A stretch of DNA of 64,000 nt from Methylobacterium brachiatum (GTDB lineage Bacteria > Pseudomonadota > Alphaproteobacteria > Rhizobiales > Beijerinckiaceae): NCBI RefSeq assembly GCF_020523825.1, contig NZ_JAJALK010000006.1, positions 62,001-126,000 on the forward strand. Direction: 5' to 3'. Shown here piece by piece: positions 28,855 to 36,986 of the stretch (positions are counted from its first letter, which is position 1; the number at the start of each line of letters is the position of its first letter). The position numbers and the translations under genes were made by a program. Below the pieces are notes generated by a model, which was not told where the DNA came from, made no database searches, and was given only the letters and a program-made list of their open reading frames with translations.

Positions 28855-29097
28855 ATGCCCACCGAACCGCACGCACCGATCCGCGGACGCGCGCTCCTGG
28901 CGCTCCGAGCCTGCGCTGCTCATCCGCAGGGCCTCCGGCATGAAGCCTATCCAACCTACATGCCGATGCTCGCCGAGACGGGCTTAGTAAAGGAGCGCCA
29001 TGTCCGCGGCCCAGGTCGATCGCAGCCGGCGTGGTTCTTGACAGCAGCAGGCCGGGCGGTGATCGCCGAGCTCCGGCCGAGTGAGGTGAAGGACTAG
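28855..29097 (+). CDS. small winged-helix-like phage protein
   Basis: This 80-residue protein starts at ATG 28855, four bases after the previous stop. The layout resembles a compact winged helix: a first helix RGRALLALRACAAHPQGL, then YMPMLAETGLVKERHV and a C-terminal wing-like FLTAAGRAVIAELRP as in MarR/PadR-like folds. It may be a small DNA-binding regulator of the left arm. The family is not recognised with certainty. Confidence 0.5.
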   Translation: MPTEPHAPIRGRALLALRACAAHPQGLRHEAYPTYMPMLAETGLVKERHVRGPGRSQPAWFLTAAGRAVIAELRPSEVKD

Positions 29098-29293
29098 CCG
29101 TCTCTCGTTGCGAATTCCTCGGTTTGGCCCAAAACGAGCGACCGACGTCGAATAAATCATTTCACGGGTTTTCCATCGGACCACGACAAATTGCACAGGA
29201 TGGCCGCCTCAACTTCGCAACGTGACGTTGCGGCCACAGACACGTTCACGCCTTTGTGTACACTCCTCAAATCGCTTGAGGAGCTTCTTGCAG

Positions 29294-29968
29294 ATGCCGC
29301 CTATGCAGGGACGAGAACACCATCTGACATGGCAGACGCTGCAGCCTCGCGAGCAGCGCTGGGCCACTCTCGGTCAGAGGCCGGCAATCGCCTGGCTCAC
29401 CGGCCTATCCGGCGCCGGCAAGTCCAGTATCGCCGACGCTGTTGATCAGGCTTTGATCAGAAGTGGTCGTCACTCTATGGTTATCGACGGTGATAACCTG
29501 CGGCACGGACTTAACCGCGACCTCGGTTTCTCCGCGTTGGACCGCGTCGAAAACATTCGTCGCGCCGCAGAGACCGCCCGGCTTATGGCTGAAGCTGGCC
29601 TAATTGTAATTGTCGCATTGATCTCGCCGTTCCGTAATGACCGGGAAGCGGCCAAACTTATAGCCGGCGATATCACTTTTCTTGAGGTTTACATAAACAC
29701 ACCGATAGACGTGTGTGAGGAGCGCGATCCGAAGGGGCTTTATAATCAAGCCCGCGCGGGCAAAATACAAAATTTTACTGGTGTTTCCCATCCGTATGAT
29801 GTTCCGGAAGCACCCGATTTGCTGATTAACACCCAAGGGTACTCCATAGAGCAGTCTGCGGCGGCCCTCATTTCGCAATTGATGCGAGTGACAGCGCTAT
29901 CGCCGGTCCATATGGAGAGCGTGGTCCGACGTAAGCCTGAGCGAAAAAACTGTGCTCAAGAAGCATGA
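29294..29968 (+). CDS. cysC: adenylylsulfate (APS) kinase
   Basis: APS kinase phosphorylates adenylyl sulfate to PAPS, the sulfate donor. The 224-residue protein has the P-loop GLSGAGKS (37-44), DGDNLRHGLNRDLGFS (65-80), the DRVENIRR motif, S111 of ISPFRNDR and IQNFTGVSHPYDVPEAP. All expected catalytic motifs are intact. ATG 29294 is chosen because GAGGAG lies about 10 bp upstream. Base composition is markedly lower in GC than the rest of the window, pointing to separate acquisition. No ATP sulfurylase or sulfotransferase is in the window. Confidence 0.92.
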   Translation: MPPMQGREHHLTWQTLQPREQRWATLGQRPAIAWLTGLSGAGKSSIADAVDQALIRSGRHSMVIDGDNLRHGLNRDLGFSALDRVENIRRAAETARLMAEAGLIVIVALISPFRNDREAAKLIAGDITFLEVYINTPIDVCEERDPKGLYNQARAGKIQNFTGVSHPYDVPEAPDLLINTQGYSIEQSAAALISQLMRVTALSPVHMESVVRRKPERKNCAQEA

Positions 29969-30179
29969 GCAGACACTCGACGCAACGGCGATGCAAGCTA
30001 TCGCACTCAAGGTTCTAAACCGAGGGCGGTATAGACTTTGCGTTCAATAATTCCCCTGCCCTACGTTCCGGGTCGGAAATTTAAGTGTCAGCAGTGGCTA
30101 CACTTGCCCTGGAATGAGGCCTCGGGTTTCCTGCCGACATGCCCTATGAAACACGCAAACCAGCAAAGAACCATACGTC

Positions 30180-31613
30180 ATGACGAGCCTTCTTATCACG
30201 ACTCCGAACTATCTGCTCCGTTATGATACCAAAACTCGAGAAACGTTTGTAGTCGAAGATAGCAGACGCGAGTATTATGGCATTTCCTGGTTTGCCGAGG
30301 AGAAAGAGCTCTATCTAGGTCACTCGGCCAATAAAAACCAGTTTGTACAAAGCTTTCCGGACTACGCCGCATCCGAGACGGGGCACCTCTCCAGAGGCAT
30401 GGAAGAGTCTTGGCGGTTCTTATCTTTGCCCCATCAAGTACTATGTCATGGCAATAAAGTACTCGTGACAAACACAGGCCGAAACTGCCTTAGCGTCGTA
30501 AACAAAGAGGATTGGTTTATTCGTCAATTCCATTATAGCTCGATCAAATGGGATCGCTATGGTGCCGGCGTATCCATTGGTCACCATTTTAATTCGCTCT
30601 TTTATGATGGTAAATTGATTTACATCTTGGCCAGCAATCATGATGCCAATTCCTTCGTCGTTAAAATTGATCCAAACACATTTGATCACGTGGAGACGCT
30701 GCAGAGCAATTCCAGCCACATGCATAACATTTGGGTTCGCGATGACGATACTATAATATCTTGTGACTCGATGAATGCTCGGCTCGTTAATTTCGAGACC
30801 GGCGCAGCGCTTTGGGAATGTCTGGATCGCAGCATAATCACGCGCGGTCTAGCCGCGACGACCTCAGAAATATTTGTCGGAGCTTCAACTCGAACCGATA
30901 GAAATAGTAGAGTGAGTGGCGAAACTGCGTTGTGGGTTGTTTCCACCGACGACTTTCAGACCCTTGATTATCATAACATAGGCGACCTGGGTGCCGTGCA
31001 CGAAATCAGAGTTATCGGCGAGCGAGATCTTTGTCATGATAATGGAGTAATGCCGGTATGGGACGGTCTTAACGGTGTCCCTTTACGCTCATACTTGAGC
31101 AGAAATAAACTGGATGCGCTAGAAGCTCGAGCTGCCGCGATCAAGTTCTGGGACGTGAAAGTCGGTGACATTGCGATCGCAAGCGATACAGCGATCCAAT
31201 CGTCGGGCACGGATTTATGTATAGCATTGGTTCCTGGTAAGGCCGAGCGCCACACACGCCTTCGTGCAACGCTGGACGTATCGGATCCAGAGGCTGCCCA
31301 TACCTCGCTTATTTTGCGGTATGCAGGACCTGATGACACCAATATGATAGTCGCAATGCTACGTCGTGAAAGCGCATTACAGGGCCGAATTGGCATATGG
31401 CAGCACGATGGAAGCACATGGACTGAGCTTGCCGGGGCGCCGTTCTATAGATTAACAGCCGAAATAGAGTTTGTTGCTGAAGATGATCAACTGATGGTTA
31501 TCTCGGACGGACAAGTTATTTTGGCCACCACGTGCCGCGGGTCATCAGTCCTGCCAGGCAGGATCGGGGTGAGAAATCTTGGAGGGGCGGTTCTAGGGTT
31601 CAGTCCCCTCTGA
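30180..31613 (+). CDS. beta-propeller-like cargo protein with C-terminal lectin-like domain
   Basis: This 477-residue protein, with no signal peptide seen, comes from a low-GC stretch. The first 300 or so residues show repeated propeller-like strand pairs (YGISWFAEEKELYLGHS, NHDANSFVVKIDPNTFD, MHNIWVRDDDTIIS). The last 140 resemble a LamG-like or jelly-roll carbohydrate-binding domain (LILRYAGPDDTNMIVAMLRR, LPGRIGVRNLGGAVLGF). It vaguely recalls DUF4915-type propellers that occur near sulfate- or sugar-transfer genes; I could not confirm this. It shares strand and composition with the APS kinase gene 210 bp upstream, so the two are probably one cargo unit. Confidence 0.7.
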   Translation: MTSLLITTPNYLLRYDTKTRETFVVEDSRREYYGISWFAEEKELYLGHSANKNQFVQSFPDYAASETGHLSRGMEESWRFLSLPHQVLCHGNKVLVTNTGRNCLSVVNKEDWFIRQFHYSSIKWDRYGAGVSIGHHFNSLFYDGKLIYILASNHDANSFVVKIDPNTFDHVETLQSNSSHMHNIWVRDDDTIISCDSMNARLVNFETGAALWECLDRSIITRGLAATTSEIFVGASTRTDRNSRVSGETALWVVSTDDFQTLDYHNIGDLGAVHEIRVIGERDLCHDNGVMPVWDGLNGVPLRSYLSRNKLDALEARAAAIKFWDVKVGDIAIASDTAIQSSGTDLCIALVPGKAERHTRLRATLDVSDPEAAHTSLILRYAGPDDTNMIVAMLRRESALQGRIGIWQHDGSTWTELAGAPFYRLTAEIEFVAEDDQLMVISDGQVILATTCRGSSVLPGRIGVRNLGGAVLGFSPL

Positions 31614-31714
31614 GCGGGCAACGTCGAATCGTAGCCCGCCATTCGGCGGTCTTTGTAGGTCTGCCGAATGGCGAAATTCATGGCGCTTCAGCTACCTGGA
31701 AGAAAATAGTTAGT

Positions 31715-32121
31715 TCAGCGGCCGTATGCGGCCAACTCCCAGATCGGCGGCCCCCACACCTTGCCCGGCGTGTTCCGGTAAGCGGCCGTCCGCTCGAAGG
31801 CTACCCGGTCCGCTCGAAGGCTACCCGGTCCGCATGGACACCCGTGGCGCGCTTCCCAGCGACCATCACCGCCCCGCAATAGTCGACTCGGAGCGTGCCG
31901 TGCGCCGGGTGGACGCCGAACAGCTGCCGATCCGTCCAGCCGAGAGCGAGGGCGTCAGCGCCGAGCCGGTCGCAGAAATCGATCGCGGCTTCCCGAACGG
32001 CGGCCCAGCGCACCGGCGGCATGTAGCGGCAGGGCGAGGCGTGCGGCGACAGGCGTTCGAGCTGGTCGCGCCAGGAGGCGACGGCGGGCGGGAGGTCGAC
32101 GGGTGTGGGGCTGGCTGACAT
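31715..32121 (-). pseudogene. hypothetical phage protein frameshifted by a 20-bp tandem duplication
   Basis: The gene starts at ATG 32121 (MSASPTPVDLPPAV) and currently stops at 31801 after ADRVAFERTG. At that point a 20-bp unit is present twice (31791-31810 and 31811-31830). Removing one copy restores a frame that runs FERTAAYRNTPGKVWGPP and ends WELAAYGR at 31715, adding about 25 sensible residues. As it stands, the product is about 106 residues with a lost C terminus. The family is a phage-linked hypothetical with a WDRQLFGVHP-like core (GWTDRQLFGVHPAHG). Confidence 0.7.
31791..31830. repeat. 20-bp tandem duplication
   Basis: CGCTCGAAGGCTACCCGGTC is found at 31791-31810 and again without a gap at 31811-31830. 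The length is not a multiple of three and it interrupts the minus-strand gene around it. It looks like a recent slippage or misalignment event. Confidence 0.95.
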
Positions 32122-32350
32122 GCCGGCTCAGTACGACCCAACGTCGGCAACGCCAACAGCCGCCGGTTCCCGCGCTTCCAGTGGGCGAAGATCGGAATTC
32201 ACAGGCTTTGCAGCGGCAAATAGCTGGTTGTTCACAGGGCACAGCTGATTTGGTGCCCCCGGAGCACGACCGGTGGATATCGTCGCTCTCAAGCGGCCCA
32301 TAGGTCGACTTGAGGTAGCCGGCCATGCAGGCTGCGTGTCTCGAAACGAA

Positions 32351-32385
32351 AAAGACCGCCCCGAGGCGAATCGGGAACGGTCTTT
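32351..32385. terminator. hairpin with A/T-flanked stem
   Basis: AAAGACCG (32351-32358) pairs with CGGTCTTT (32378-32385) across a 19-base loop. It lies upstream of the KilA-N gene and downstream of the minus-strand pseudogene start. It could act as a factor-independent terminator or attenuator, although a long T tract is missing. Confidence 0.35.
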
Positions 32386-32503
32386 CGTGGAGAGGTCGGC
32401 TAGGGCCGGACCACCTCGCGCAACCGGATCTAAATCCCGATCCGGAGGATGTGTCCAGACCCTGACCGGCGTCATCAACACGCAGTCAGGACTTGTACTT
32501 AAC

Positions 32504-33328
32504 GTGCAACAGCACTTCGACCTCATCCCCCACCAGACGGCGGGCGGCCTCGTCTGCCAGCGCCCGAGCGACGGCTACATCAACGCTACGGCGATGTGTA
32601 AGGCCACCGGGAAACAGGCCGGCGATTATGGGCGGCTCGCCACAACCACAGCGTTTCTCAACGCGCTGTCGACCGATACGGGAATTCCCGTAACGGAACT
32701 GGTTCAAGTAGTTAGGGGCGGAAACCCGGAGGAGCAGGGAACCTGGGTGCACCCTGACGTTGCGATCAACCTCGGGCAGTGGTGCTCGCCCGAGTTCGCC
32801 GTTCAGGTCAGCCGGTGGGTTCGGGAATGGATGACCGGGCGGGCCGCCGTTCGGCCTGCTCTCCCGTATCACCTCCGCCGCCATCTCGCGAACCACCCGA
32901 ACGTGCCGGCCGGGCACTTCTCGATCTTGGTCGAGATGACGATCTTGCTCATCGCTCCGATGGAGAGCATGGGCTACACGCTGCCCGAGCGCCTGTTGCC
33001 GGACATCTCGCAGGGCTTGATGTTCTGCAAGTGGCTTCGCGACGAGTGGGGCATCGACACCGATTCGCTGCCGAAGTACCGGCACGACTTCGAGGATGGC
33101 CGAGTCGTCTACCCGAAGGCTTATCCGGATGACATGCTGGCGGAATTCCGGCGTCACTTCTGGACCGCTTGGCTGCCTTTGGAGTCCGAGGCCTACTTCG
33201 CTGGCCGGGATAGCCGGGCGCTAGAGTACCTGCCGCGCCTCCTGGCCAAGGCCACCGCGGCCGGTCTGCACGCGCCGGGCAAGCGCCTCCCGCCGCGGCC
33301 CATCCCGAAGAAGATGCGCCAGGCGTAG
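32504..33328 (+). CDS. KilA-N domain phage protein
   Basis: This protein of about 274 residues has an N-terminal KilA-N domain (about 15-110). DGYINATAMCKATGK is followed by TWVHPDVAINLGQWCSPEFA and VSRWVREWM, the canonical motifs. The C-terminal 150 residues (ILVEMTILLIAPMESMGY, GLMFCKWLRDEWGID) are unknown and largely helical. KilA-N proteins are DNA-binding antirepressor-like or regulatory factors of phages and large DNA viruses. GTG 32504 is the nearest start before the domain; the exact start is uncertain. It is a free-standing plus-strand gene. Confidence 0.75.
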   Translation: MQQHFDLIPHQTAGGLVCQRPSDGYINATAMCKATGKQAGDYGRLATTTAFLNALSTDTGIPVTELVQVVRGGNPEEQGTWVHPDVAINLGQWCSPEFAVQVSRWVREWMTGRAAVRPALPYHLRRHLANHPNVPAGHFSILVEMTILLIAPMESMGYTLPERLLPDISQGLMFCKWLRDEWGIDTDSLPKYRHDFEDGRVVYPKAYPDDMLAEFRRHFWTAWLPLESEAYFAGRDSRALEYLPRLLAKATAAGLHAPGKRLPPRPIPKKMRQA

Positions 33329-33515
33329 CGCCTCGGTTGCCTGGGCCTCCTGAGAAGGTCCCGGGCTACTTCCCGATCGCCTCGGACTTCATCAAGTGGG
33401 CCATCTTCGTGGTCAAGCGGCCCGCTCAGCCCCGCCCCGATCTGCTTACGGGTCGGGGTTGACGCCGCCTGCGGAGTCTGTCCCGGGCGTTCTGGTGGAT
33501 ATACGGAGGAGCACG

Positions 33516-33716
33516 ATGATGACAGGCGAAAGAGTGAGGCTGCGCGACAGGGGCGATGCCCTGGAGCAAGGTATCGACGAAAACGCAATCGGCGTTGTCC
33601 TGCACGCATTCGACCCTCCGGCGAATCAGCATCGCGTCGATGTGGAGTTCCCTGGTGGGAAAACTTTAGAAGGCTGGCACACGAGCAAGTTCGTTCCTGC
33701 GGATCCGGCCGACTGA
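33516..33716 (+). CDS. hypothetical small phage protein
   Basis: This 66-residue soluble protein has a strong ribosome site (ACGGAGGAGCACG) before ATG 33516; ATG 33519 is a second candidate. The middle part GVVLHAFDPPANQHRVDVEF followed by GWHTSKFVPAD looks like a small beta-barrel (SH3- or KOW-like), but the family is not recognised. It lies tail-to-tail with the minus-strand late operon. Confidence 0.55.
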   Translation: MMTGERVRLRDRGDALEQGIDENAIGVVLHAFDPPANQHRVDVEFPGGKTLEGWHTSKFVPADPAD

Positions 33717-33725
33717 GCCCAAGAT

Positions 33726-33759
33726 GAAAAAGCCCCGCGCGGCGGCTGCCGGCAGGGCT
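33726..33759 (-). terminator. Rho-independent terminator of the late operon
   Basis: On the minus strand AGCCC (33755-33759) pairs with GGGCT (33731-33735), with GC-rich inner sequence, and is followed at once by TTTTTC. This is about 150 bases past the last late gene stop (33908), in the right orientation to end the long minus-strand tail/lysis transcript. Confidence 0.6.
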
Positions 33760-33907
33760 GAAGGTGGTTCGGGAGGAACGGCTGGGGATCGCAAGCCGCG
33801 GGCCAGCTACGGCGGATCCCGCGGGAGCTTCCGGCCGACGATGATACCGACCAGCAGCGCGACCAGGGCCCAGGCGTGGCTCAGGTCCTGGCCCGGGGGC
33901 GCGCAGT

Positions 33908-34480
33908 TCACGGCGCCGGCGCCCGCGGCAGGATCTCGAACTCCAGGGGCACCAGGATCGTCGTGATCGACCATCCGAGTGCCCGCTGCAGCGGGTTGCA
34001 ATCGTAGGCCACCACGCCGAGGAGCCGTCCGCGGCCGGGCATGGCATCGAGCGGGATGAACGGGCCGATCACCTCTTCCTCGCGCCCCAGCGGGCCGTAG
34101 GCGTCGAAGCGCTCGGCCTCGTAATCCAAGCGCCGACCTGCACCGTCCACCAGCCACCAACGGCGGGTGATCTCGCACGAGCGCGATCGCTCGCGGACGC
34201 CGCGGATCAGCAGCCGCTCGCCGGCGTGGACCTGCTTGCTCGGGTTGACGATCTCCCGGGAGACCTGACGAACCGGGGGATCGCGGTCGATCGCCATGGC
34301 GAAGATCCAGCCGACCACGAACAGGAGCGTGCTGTAGTAGAGCCCATTGAGCACGAGCTGCAGGCGGGCTTGCCGTTTGGATGGGCCGTAGGCGAGTTCG
34401 ATGGCGCGGGCATAGATTTCGTCGGTACGGTCCACCTCGGGGAGCATCGTGACCTGCATGGGTTCCGGTTTGGGGGGCAT
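33908..34480 (-). CDS. membrane protein of the lysis module
   Basis: This 190-residue protein has one membrane helix (LNGLYYSTLLFVVGWIFAMAI), a cytoplasmic N-terminal part and a C-terminal soluble domain with YGPLGREEEVIGPFIPLD and ending in a proline-rich tail. It is the last gene of the minus-strand late operon, overlapping the preceding gene by one base (TGATG). Position after the holin and lysozyme genes suggests a role in lysis, possibly spanin-like. No spanin signature is clear. Confidence 0.6.
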   Translation of the reverse strand: MPPKPEPMQVTMLPEVDRTDEIYARAIELAYGPSKRQARLQLVLNGLYYSTLLFVVGWIFAMAIDRDPPVRQVSREIVNPSKQVHAGERLLIRGVRERSRSCEITRRWWLVDGAGRRLDYEAERFDAYGPLGREEEVIGPFIPLDAMPGRGRLLGVVAYDCNPLQRALGWSITTILVPLEFEILPRAPAP

Positions 34481-34827
34481 CAGTGCGGCACCCCGCCCTT
34501 CGACAGGACGAGCCCGACGATCGCCAGCACGATGGCGCCGAGCACGGATTTCACGAGCCAGCCGACGTGGTCCTTCAGCTTGGACACGTCGTCGACCACG
34601 TCCTTGAGTTCGGTCTTGGTGGCGTAGACGTTGCGGAGGTCCTCCCGGATTCCGCGCACGTCGGACTGGACCGCGTCGAGCTTCGTCGCCGAGACCGCGA
34701 CGTCGACCTGCATCTTGGTCCAGGCGGCCTCGTCCTGGCTCTTCTGGCCTTCCGGCATCATGGCCTCGTGATCCTGGAACCGTAGGAAGGCGGGGGGCTG
34801 CGTGACAGCTTCGAGGGCGGCGGCCAT
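34480..34827 (-). CDS. XhlA-like holin-associated protein
   Basis: This 115-residue protein has a long predicted coiled coil (TKMQVDVAVSATKLDAVQSD, ELKDVVDDVSKLKDHVG) followed by a C-terminal membrane helix (LVKSVLGAIVLAIVGLVL). That topology matches XhlA-type haemolysin/holin partners of phage lysis cassettes. ATG 34827 is chosen over the longer frame since the acidic coil starts there, 17 bases after the holin stop. The neighbours are the 3TM holin-like gene and the terminal membrane protein. Confidence 0.65.
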   Translation of the reverse strand: MAAALEAVTQPPAFLRFQDHEAMMPEGQKSQDEAAWTKMQVDVAVSATKLDAVQSDVRGIREDLRNVYATKTELKDVVDDVSKLKDHVGWLVKSVLGAIVLAIVGLVLSKGGVPH

Positions 34828-34844
34828 GGCGCGCGCATCCCGGC

Positions 34845-35387
34845 TCAGCGCCGCGCCGTCTGCGGGGCGGGCACGGCCCCCGGCACGCCTGTCGTCCGCT
34901 CGTAGGTGCGCATGGCGCCCAGCCCGAGCATGCCGATCAGCACCGGCATGAAGTCCGACACGACGATGGTGGGCGGCGCGGGGAAGGCGATGCCGAGCGC
35001 GACGCCGAGGATCGCTCCGAGCCACGTCACCAGGGGCGCGGCCAGGAACTGGTAGACGAAGGCCGCCACGCACGCCCAGCCGAGCGTCGGCCGCCACCGC
35101 GAAGAGAACCGGTCATTGCCCTGCGCCTCGGCCAGGTTGATCGCGTTCTGCTGCTCGTTCTGGGCTTGGATCGCGGCGGCGACCGCGGCCTCGCGGGTAG
35201 CGAGCGCCTGCTCGATCTCGGCCTGAGCCTCCGCCTTCTTCTGCGGGTCCGGGATGGTCCGATCCACGATCACCCGGGCGATCTCGGCGATGCTCGGGAT
35301 GGCCGCGCCGATTCCCGCGCCGAGCGCCGGACCGGCGCCGCCTGTCAGGACGCCGCCGAGAATGGTGCCGATGATGCCGCTGGCCAT
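34845..35387 (-). CDS. 3TM-type phage holin
   Basis: This 180-residue protein has a Gly/Ala-rich N terminus (ILGGVLTGGAGPALGAGIGAAI), an amphipathic region with PDPQKKAEAQAEIEQALA, and C-terminal helices (LGWACVAAFVYQFLAAPLVTW, FMPVLIGMLGLGAM). This fits the holin family of three helices common in alphaproteobacterial phages. Its stop and the downstream gene are close, and the lysozyme gene is immediately upstream (4 bases), forming the lysis module. It would permeabilise the inner membrane. Confidence 0.8.
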   Translation of the reverse strand: MASGIIGTILGGVLTGGAGPALGAGIGAAIPSIAEIARVIVDRTIPDPQKKAEAQAEIEQALATREAAVAAAIQAQNEQQNAINLAEAQGNDRFSSRWRPTLGWACVAAFVYQFLAAPLVTWLGAILGVALGIAFPAPPTIVVSDFMPVLIGMLGLGAMRTYERTTGVPGAVPAPQTARR

Positions 35388-35390
35388 GGG

Positions 35391-36248
35391 TCAGCCCTCC
35401 TTCTTCGGGTAGGCGGTGCGCAGCCGCGAGAGCGCTGCGGCCCAGAAACCGGGTTTGGCCGGCGTGGGCGCGGGGGCAGGGGCCGCCAGCGCGGGCGAGC
35501 CGCTGTTCCGCGGCGCCGGCGCGAAGACCGGCGGCGGCAGCGGGGCGACCGAGACCGGCGGGATCGGCACCGGCTTGCCGACCGCATCCTGCGGCGGCGA
35601 CCAGGGCGTGTCCTTGATCTTCGACCACTTCGCGAAGGCCGCCGCGAGCTTGGTGTGGTAGCCGTGCTGCGCGTAGCTGGCGCCGTTGTAGCCCCGGGCG
35701 AAGGCCGCCCAGTTGTGCGCACGCAGCTCGTCGTCGAGGTGGTTGGCCTTGATGAACCGGACCATCGCCTGCAGCTGCTCGGATTCGCCGCCGTCGATGA
35801 AGGCGACCACCATCTGCTGCGGGCTGTCGTAGCCCGCAGCCACGAAGTTCTCGCCGAGGATCTGCCCGAGCCCCCAGGACGCGGCCTTCAGCGCGGCCGT
35901 CTCGTTGATGTTGAGCGCGGAGGCCAGGCGCGGGTAGCTGTCGGCCGGGTAGCCGCCTGCCTTCCACCTCTCATAGGCGATCCCGATCTGCACGGCGTGG
36001 GCGCGGTCGGATCCGACGAGGTTCCGGTAGAAGACGTGGGGCTCGAACAGCATCTTCGGCCGGCCCTGCTTGTCGAAGCCGCCGCCGGCCGTCTCGACCT
36101 CCAGCACCGCGTGGAGCTCGTCCTCGCCGACGCCGATCAGATGCCCCGCCGCCGGCAGGTCGAGATCAGCGAGCCGGACGGCCCGGCCCTTGAAGTCGGA
36201 GGCGCGCGCGCGCGCGAACGCTGCCGCCGTGGCTGCGGGTGTCGGCAT
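35391..36248 (-). CDS. phage N-acetylmuramidase endolysin
   Basis: This 285-residue protein has an N-terminal N-acetylmuramidase (DUF3380-type) domain. The catalytic-type Glu is in AVLEVETAGGGFD, followed by MLFEPHVFYR, ALKAASWGLGQILGENF and FIKANHLDDELRAHNWAAFARGYNG. The C-terminal 80 residues are a Pro/Ala-rich linker and a short helix. ATG 36248 starts just before the domain. It hydrolyses the glycan strand of peptidoglycan during lysis. It sits four bases upstream of the holin gene. Confidence 0.88.
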   Translation of the reverse strand: MPTPAATAAAFARARASDFKGRAVRLADLDLPAAGHLIGVGEDELHAVLEVETAGGGFDKQGRPKMLFEPHVFYRNLVGSDRAHAVQIGIAYERWKAGGYPADSYPRLASALNINETAALKAASWGLGQILGENFVAAGYDSPQQMVVAFIDGGESEQLQAMVRFIKANHLDDELRAHNWAAFARGYNGASYAQHGYHTKLAAAFAKWSKIKDTPWSPPQDAVGKPVPIPPVSVAPLPPPVFAPAPRNSGSPALAAPAPAPTPAKPGFWAAALSRLRTAYPKKEG

Positions 36249-36279
36249 GGTGGTGCTCCTGGGGTGAAGGGTCGCGCTC

Positions 36280-36435
36280 TCAGCGCGCGCAGGACCGGGC
36301 GCCGCAGATCCAGATCGTGCCGGCGCCGTCGATGAAGACAGGCACGCAGGGGCCGCGGCGGCGGGGCCGGGCATCGGCTGCGGTCGAGATCAGGAGCGCG
36401 CAGGCGAGCGCCAGCGCCGCGGGGATGCGGGTCAT
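36280..36435 (-). CDS. small secreted cysteine-containing protein
   Basis: This 51-residue exported protein has a signal peptide (IPAALALACALLISTAADA), a basic patch RPRRRG and three Cys residues downstream. It lies between the endolysin gene and the tail genes. It may be a lysis accessory or a superinfection factor; no family is recognised. No lipobox is visible. Confidence 0.5.
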   Translation of the reverse strand: MTRIPAALALACALLISTAADARPRRRGPCVPVFIDGAGTIWICGARSCAR

Positions 36436-36458
36436 GGGCGACCCCGATGTTGCAGAGG

Positions 36459-36974
36459 TCAGGCGGCTGGCGGCGTGATGTTGGCGATCCAGGCCTGGCA
36501 AATGATCGAGTTGCCCGTCGTGCTCCACTGCGCCGACGAGGTCAGATCCTGGGCCACGGACAGATCGGGCGGCACCACGGGCTTGCCGCCGAAGAGCCGC
36601 ACCTGATTGTCGTCGACGAACAGGATCCCGGCGCCGGTGATCGCGCCCTGGAGCACCAGAAAGTCGGCCACCGAATACCAGGGCACGTCGCTCGCCCCGA
36701 GCAGGCCGCTGATCGCGCGTGCCGGCAGCAGCAGCACGCCGCCGAGCCGGATCCGGGGCGTAATCGTCGGCAGCAGGCCGACCGAACTGGAGATCCCGTA
36801 TTGCACGAGCCGCAGCCGCGTGCAGGGCGTGAGCGTGTTGCCCGGGATCGCCAGCTTCGACGGGAGCGCCATCTCGCCGGTGCCGGTGATCGTCAGGCCC
36901 GGGAGCATCTGCTGGTTGGCCTGCCGGAGGCCGCCCTCGGTCAGTATCTCCATGCCGTTGAGGCGGACGGTCAT
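36459..36974 (-). CDS. hypothetical phage tail-module protein
   Basis: This 171-residue beta-rich protein has MTVRLNGMEILTEGGLRQAN and TPRIRLGGVLLLPA, resembling phage fibre-region hypotheticals. It starts 12 bases after the stop of the 336-residue protein. The function is unknown; association with the fibre or baseplate is inferred only from position. Confidence 0.5.
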   Translation of the reverse strand: MTVRLNGMEILTEGGLRQANQQMLPGLTITGTGEMALPSKLAIPGNTLTPCTRLRLVQYGISSSVGLLPTITPRIRLGGVLLLPARAISGLLGASDVPWYSVADFLVLQGAITGAGILFVDDNQVRLFGGKPVVPPDLSVAQDLTSSAQWSTTGNSIICQAWIANITPPAA

Positions 36975-36986
36975 GCTGGCCTCCGA

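Noticed and set aside
30038..30226. Small 62-residue frame between the cargo genes
   Set aside because: Overlaps the start of the propeller-like gene, has no ribosome site and shows no motif.
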